Shown here piece by piece: positions 60,784-64,000 of a stretch of DNA of 64,000 nt (the stretch's first letter is position 1; the number at the start of each line of letters is the position of its first letter). Under the pieces are notes generated by a model. That model had not been told where the DNA came from. It saw nothing but the letters and a program-made list of their open reading frames with translations, and did no database searches. This stretch comes from Halicephalobus mephisto (Eukaryota; Nematoda; Chromadorea; Rhabditida; Panagrolaimidae), in the NCBI GenBank assembly GCA_009193035.1, contig SWDT01000050.1, positions 124,001-188,000 of the forward strand, given 5' to 3'. A program made the translations under genes and the position numbers.

Positions 60784-63700
60784 AGATCTTCTAATAGGTT
60801 TTTAAATTGCTCTCTGCCTTGTTTCACTTTCTTTTTTAATTGATTCTTGATTAATTTTAATATTTCTATCTTTTGTGGATCTATTTCCGTCGAGAAAGTA
60901 TTTTTTCGTAATAATATACGTTCCAAATTTTCATTGATTATAGTTGGAGAATCAGTATCTGTCCGAGAAGATTCTCGACTTTTATCTTTATGAGAAGAAA
61001 GCTTATTGTGATCTGAATTGAGGCAAATAAAAAACTCTGGGTTATATATTTTAATTCCACAGGAACATCCAACTTGCAAATGATGTAATTTTACGAATTC
61101 GCCGCATTTTGTGCAGATCCATCTTTTTTCTCTCTCTGAACATCCTTGTGGACATGTGCACTCGAAAATCTCGTAATCCTTTGTTAATTGAGATATGGTT
61201 GGATTCTCCATATTGATGAACTCAAAGAAAATTTTCTCATCGTTGATTACGAAATAAGATTCAGAGATATGAGGGTCTTCAAATATCCGAATTCCGTTGA
61301 ATTTGGGAATTCTCATTAGTTGTCGGTAAATTTTGTGATGTAAGTCGTCAGAATAGTGAAATTCGAAGGAGGAGATAGTTGGAGGATTCAGGTATTCTGG
61401 CATTTTCGTTCTCTCTTGACTCTCAGAGATTTGACTCCAAGTTGATGTGTTTATTGACGGAGATTCTGTATCCACTACCGATCTAGGCTTAATATGTGAA
61501 ATCGTATTACTTAAGACGCTAGAACCTTGAGATTTTGATTTTTTAACCTCATCGAAGTGCTTATAAAGGTCGAATGATTGTTCTAGTTTTTGTCTTCTTT
61601 CAAAAGACAATTCGACAAGATGTTTCCAAGATTTTTCTAGAGTTTTTAAAGAACTGATTAGCGTTTCTCGAAGGGGAGGATCAGAACTTAATAATTCTTT
61701 AGCTTTCAGATCATGGACACTTAATTTCTTGCGGATTGCTGATATCTCTTTTTCTGTAGCATCTTGGTTTATAAGTAATATTTCTACAGAATTTGTATCT
61801 TTTCCGTAATCATCGCTCGACAATACTGCTACTATTTCGTGGATTCTTGTGTTAGTTTCACCCGTATCTTTGTTGAATTGATGGACGAGTAACGCAGCTT
61901 CTAGGTTATTTTTATAAACATCTATTTTTCTTCCCAATAATGACCAAGATTCATTTACTTCCTTCAATTGTTTGCGAATTTCATCCTCACCATCAAGCCC
62001 TTTGGCAATCAATTCCTGTCCTAATTTGTTTGCAAAATCCAAAGTCCTATCATCCACCAATTGATCTGGATCCTTTTCTGTTAATCTATCTAGTAATGAT
62101 TGGCAATGTTCTAGATCACTTCCCATGTCATTATCATTCAAGAATAGCTCCTTATCTCTTATCCAAATAAGTATTCTTTCAACCATTTGATTAAATTCGG
62201 ATAAATTTCTTCCTTCATGTAGAGCTAGTGATAATTGGTTGGAAATCACCAACAATTCATCCCATTTAGCACTTACACTACTAACTTTTTGATCCAAATT
62301 TCCGGATAAACTAGATCCCGTTCTCGACTGAATTAGATGACTTCTCACTCGTTCCATTCTCGGCTGATTATCATTTATTTCAATCTTCAAAGCTTGTTGA
62401 AACTTTATATTTTCTGAGTTCTCATCCAAGGATAGTGACTTCAGTTGATTATCAAGTTGAATTTTCGATCTTTTAAGTTTTTCTTCGACCCATTGATCCA
62501 AATCTTTCAAATCTTCAATTAATTTTGCTTCTTTCAGTGCTGCTTGAAGTCTACTGTAGACGTCATTATAGTGAACTTTGCATTTATTCAAAGCAGAATG
62601 AATGTGTCTCAAATTCGCTTCAATTACCGCAACTTCCATATACTGCTGTTGAATCAAATGATGCCCAGTGTCATCCAGAAGTGCCACTCTTTCTTCTAAT
62701 TCTCTAAGATCCTTAGTGAAAGTTTCGGATTGACTTAATTCAGATTCTATAGCTTTTACAGTACTTCCAATTTCAATTGACTTTACAGTATTTTCTTTCG
62801 CAGTAATTGCAGCAATAGTCAATTTTGCATCTATGTCAAACTTGTGATATTGGACAACTTGATGGAGATGCCTTTCTCGAAATTGCCATTCACTTTTAAC
62901 CTGCTCATAAGCACAATGAACTTGGTTCAACTTATCCTCGATTTCTGTTTTCTCGGAGTATTTTTGTTCGAGTAGTTTTGTTACATTTTGATGGATTTGC
63001 ACAAATTCACTTTCTTTAGCATCAATATCAAGTTTCAATTTCGAATGTTTTTTTGCCATCGATTCTGCTGTCTGAAGTTCATAGATGACTTTTTCGTTAT
63101 CTGATTTCATTTGAGCGTTAACATGATCTGCCCATGAAATAAAGTCCCGTACTTTAACTTGAAATTTTTGAAAATTATAACTAAATATTAATAATTCTTG
63201 TCTTTCTGTTGTTGCTTTTTTTAATTCATTCCACAATTCCACTAACATGTTCATTTGTTTATTCGCATGTTCTGCATTAGGGCCTGTATACTCCGTTCTT
63301 AATCTTCCTCCTTCCTCACTTAGCTTCTGAAGGTGTTCATGGAGTTCTAGCGCTTCTTTGGAAAAGATTTCATGTTCCAGACACAGATTATAAGCTTGTT
63401 TTGTATCATTTCCGAGTTCTGTAGACATGCTTGATTTCTTTTTTTCTAGTTTATCAATCATTTCAGTTACATCTTCGCTAAATTTATAGAATTTTTCAGC
63501 AACATCTAATTTCTTTCCTTTATTTTTCACGGAATCAAGAAGTAACTTCCAAACAGATGTTAATTTTTCTTGTCTTCTCAGGATGTCCTTTGCATATGGT
63601 TCGGCTTTAATAATTAAATCATTGGCCATTTTCTCACATTGGACAAATCTATCACTCTCAACTTTTACATTCTCTCTGAATTGTTCAAATTTCGTTTTCA

Positions 63701-63833
63701 AATCTTGGAAATGTTCATAATTCTGAGCACAGTCTTCACACATAGCAATTTGGAGCTGTTCATCAATCCATGATTCTAATTTTTGACTTTCACGATTGTA
63801 ATTATCCAAAGAAACATTGTTTTCTATTTCCAT
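60780..63833 (-). CDS. Spectrin-repeat protein fused to the Cys-rich WICTKCG module
   Basis: A single uninterrupted frame of 1,017 codons from the first ATG; the frame stays open toward the window edge, so the true start is uncertain. The first about 770 residues are roughly seven spectrin repeats of about 105 residues. Marks include YNRESQKLESWIDEQL, NYEHFQDLKTKFEQF, AEKFYKFSEDVTEMIDKL, SSDDYGKDTNSVEILL and repeated W-x2-L helices. Sequence and order fit beta or beta-heavy spectrin (SMA-1-like). No actin-binding, PH or SH3 domain is present. The last about 240 residues are unrelated to spectrin: CPQGCSEREKRWICTKCGEF, CSCGIK and FFIC match the Cys module of the gene at 58230-60023. Lack of introns suggests a retrocopied spectrin segment joined to a resident gene. 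Function unknown. Confidence 0.75.
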   Translation of the reverse strand: MEIENNVSLDNYNRESQKLESWIDEQLQIAMCEDCAQNYEHFQDLKTKFEQFRENVKVESDRFVQCEKMANDLIIKAEPYAKDILRRQEKLTSVWKLLLDSVKNKGKKLDVAEKFYKFSEDVTEMIDKLEKKKSSMSTELGNDTKQAYNLCLEHEIFSKEALELHEHLQKLSEEGGRLRTEYTGPNAEHANKQMNMLVELWNELKKATTERQELLIFSYNFQKFQVKVRDFISWADHVNAQMKSDNEKVIYELQTAESMAKKHSKLKLDIDAKESEFVQIHQNVTKLLEQKYSEKTEIEDKLNQVHCAYEQVKSEWQFRERHLHQVVQYHKFDIDAKLTIAAITAKENTVKSIEIGSTVKAIESELSQSETFTKDLRELEERVALLDDTGHHLIQQQYMEVAVIEANLRHIHSALNKCKVHYNDVYSRLQAALKEAKLIEDLKDLDQWVEEKLKRSKIQLDNQLKSLSLDENSENIKFQQALKIEINDNQPRMERVRSHLIQSRTGSSLSGNLDQKVSSVSAKWDELLVISNQLSLALHEGRNLSEFNQMVERILIWIRDKELFLNDNDMGSDLEHCQSLLDRLTEKDPDQLVDDRTLDFANKLGQELIAKGLDGEDEIRKQLKEVNESWSLLGRKIDVYKNNLEAALLVHQFNKDTGETNTRIHEIVAVLSSDDYGKDTNSVEILLINQDATEKEISAIRKKLSVHDLKAKELLSSDPPLRETLISSLKTLEKSWKHLVELSFERRQKLEQSFDLYKHFDEVKKSKSQGSSVLSNTISHIKPRSVVDTESPSINTSTWSQISESQERTKMPEYLNPPTISSFEFHYSDDLHHKIYRQLMRIPKFNGIRIFEDPHISESYFVINDEKIFFEFINMENPTISQLTKDYEIFECTCPQGCSEREKRWICTKCGEFVKLHHLQVGCSCGIKIYNPEFFICLNSDHNKLSSHKDKSRESSRTDTDSPTIINENLERILLRKNTFSTEIDPQKIEILKLIKNQLKKKVKQGREQFKNLLEDL

Positions 63834-64000
63834 TTCCTCTTTAGGGACAAGTTCTTCATAATCCTTAGGATATGTTTCAACTTCATCTGTAGAATTATTT
63901 TGTTTAAAGACTCCGATCGTTTCATTTCTCTTTTCTGCATTATTTTGATTTGTAAAATAATGGTAATATAAAGAAACATAAGTGATGATGAATTTTTCAT

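Noticed and set aside
1..64000. CRISPR arrays, bacterial operons, phage or tRNA genes
   Set aside because: Tandem arrays here have no spacer structure and the genes are nematode. I found no convincing A-box/B-box pair for a tRNA.

Overview
The window is nuclear DNA from a nematode, most likely a rhabditid close to Caenorhabditis. Genes are cut into exons by AT-rich introns with GTAAG donors and TTTTCAG or TTTTAG acceptors. Several start codons sit within about 15 bases of an orphan acceptor, as in trans-spliced mRNAs. The recognisable genes are nematode orthologues: peroxisomal Lon, IDA-1, ATP synthase epsilon, UNC-116 kinesin, mitochondrial GatA, parvin/PAT-6 and UNC-36. From memory, ATP synthase epsilon also neighbours unc-116 in C. 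elegans.

Layout: 0.8-6.0 kb (+) holds the 3' two thirds of a peroxisomal Lon gene ending in an SKM-type peroxisome signal. 6.0-12.3 kb is mostly satellite DNA. 12.5-16.5 kb (+) is ida-1, a neuroendocrine pseudophosphatase of dense-core vesicles. 16.7-22.0 kb (-) is a 54-residue ATP synthase epsilon gene split by a 5.1 kb repeat-filled intron. 22.5-25.8 kb (-) is the kinesin-1 heavy chain. 27.3-30.1 kb (+) is a probable two-gene operon: an unrecognised 145-residue protein followed by gatA. 30.8-32.1 kb (-) is parvin. 33.3-39.6 kb (+) is the calcium-channel alpha2delta subunit, with 12 exons and an inverted-repeat element in one intron.

From 40 kb onward the region is accessory and fast evolving. 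Two tandem paralogous seven-transmembrane genes (-) share exon structure. One has a short Ser/Thr linker and the other a mucin-like stalk of about 1,100 residues. A four-exon gene of unknown family (-) follows, with a decayed relative beside it. Last come two convergent genes that end in the same Cys-rich WICTKCG module. One is a two-exon gene (+). The other (-) is an intronless string of about seven spectrin repeats fused to that module, with a frameshifted end. A divergent 5S rRNA gene lies between them.

The left part is conserved housekeeping and neuromuscular genes (mitochondrial translation and ATP synthesis, axonal transport, integrin adhesion, calcium channels). The right part shows tandem duplication, stalk expansion, gene fusion and decay. 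Splice sites were placed by eye and checked by reading frame and by remembered family sequences. No database search was possible.
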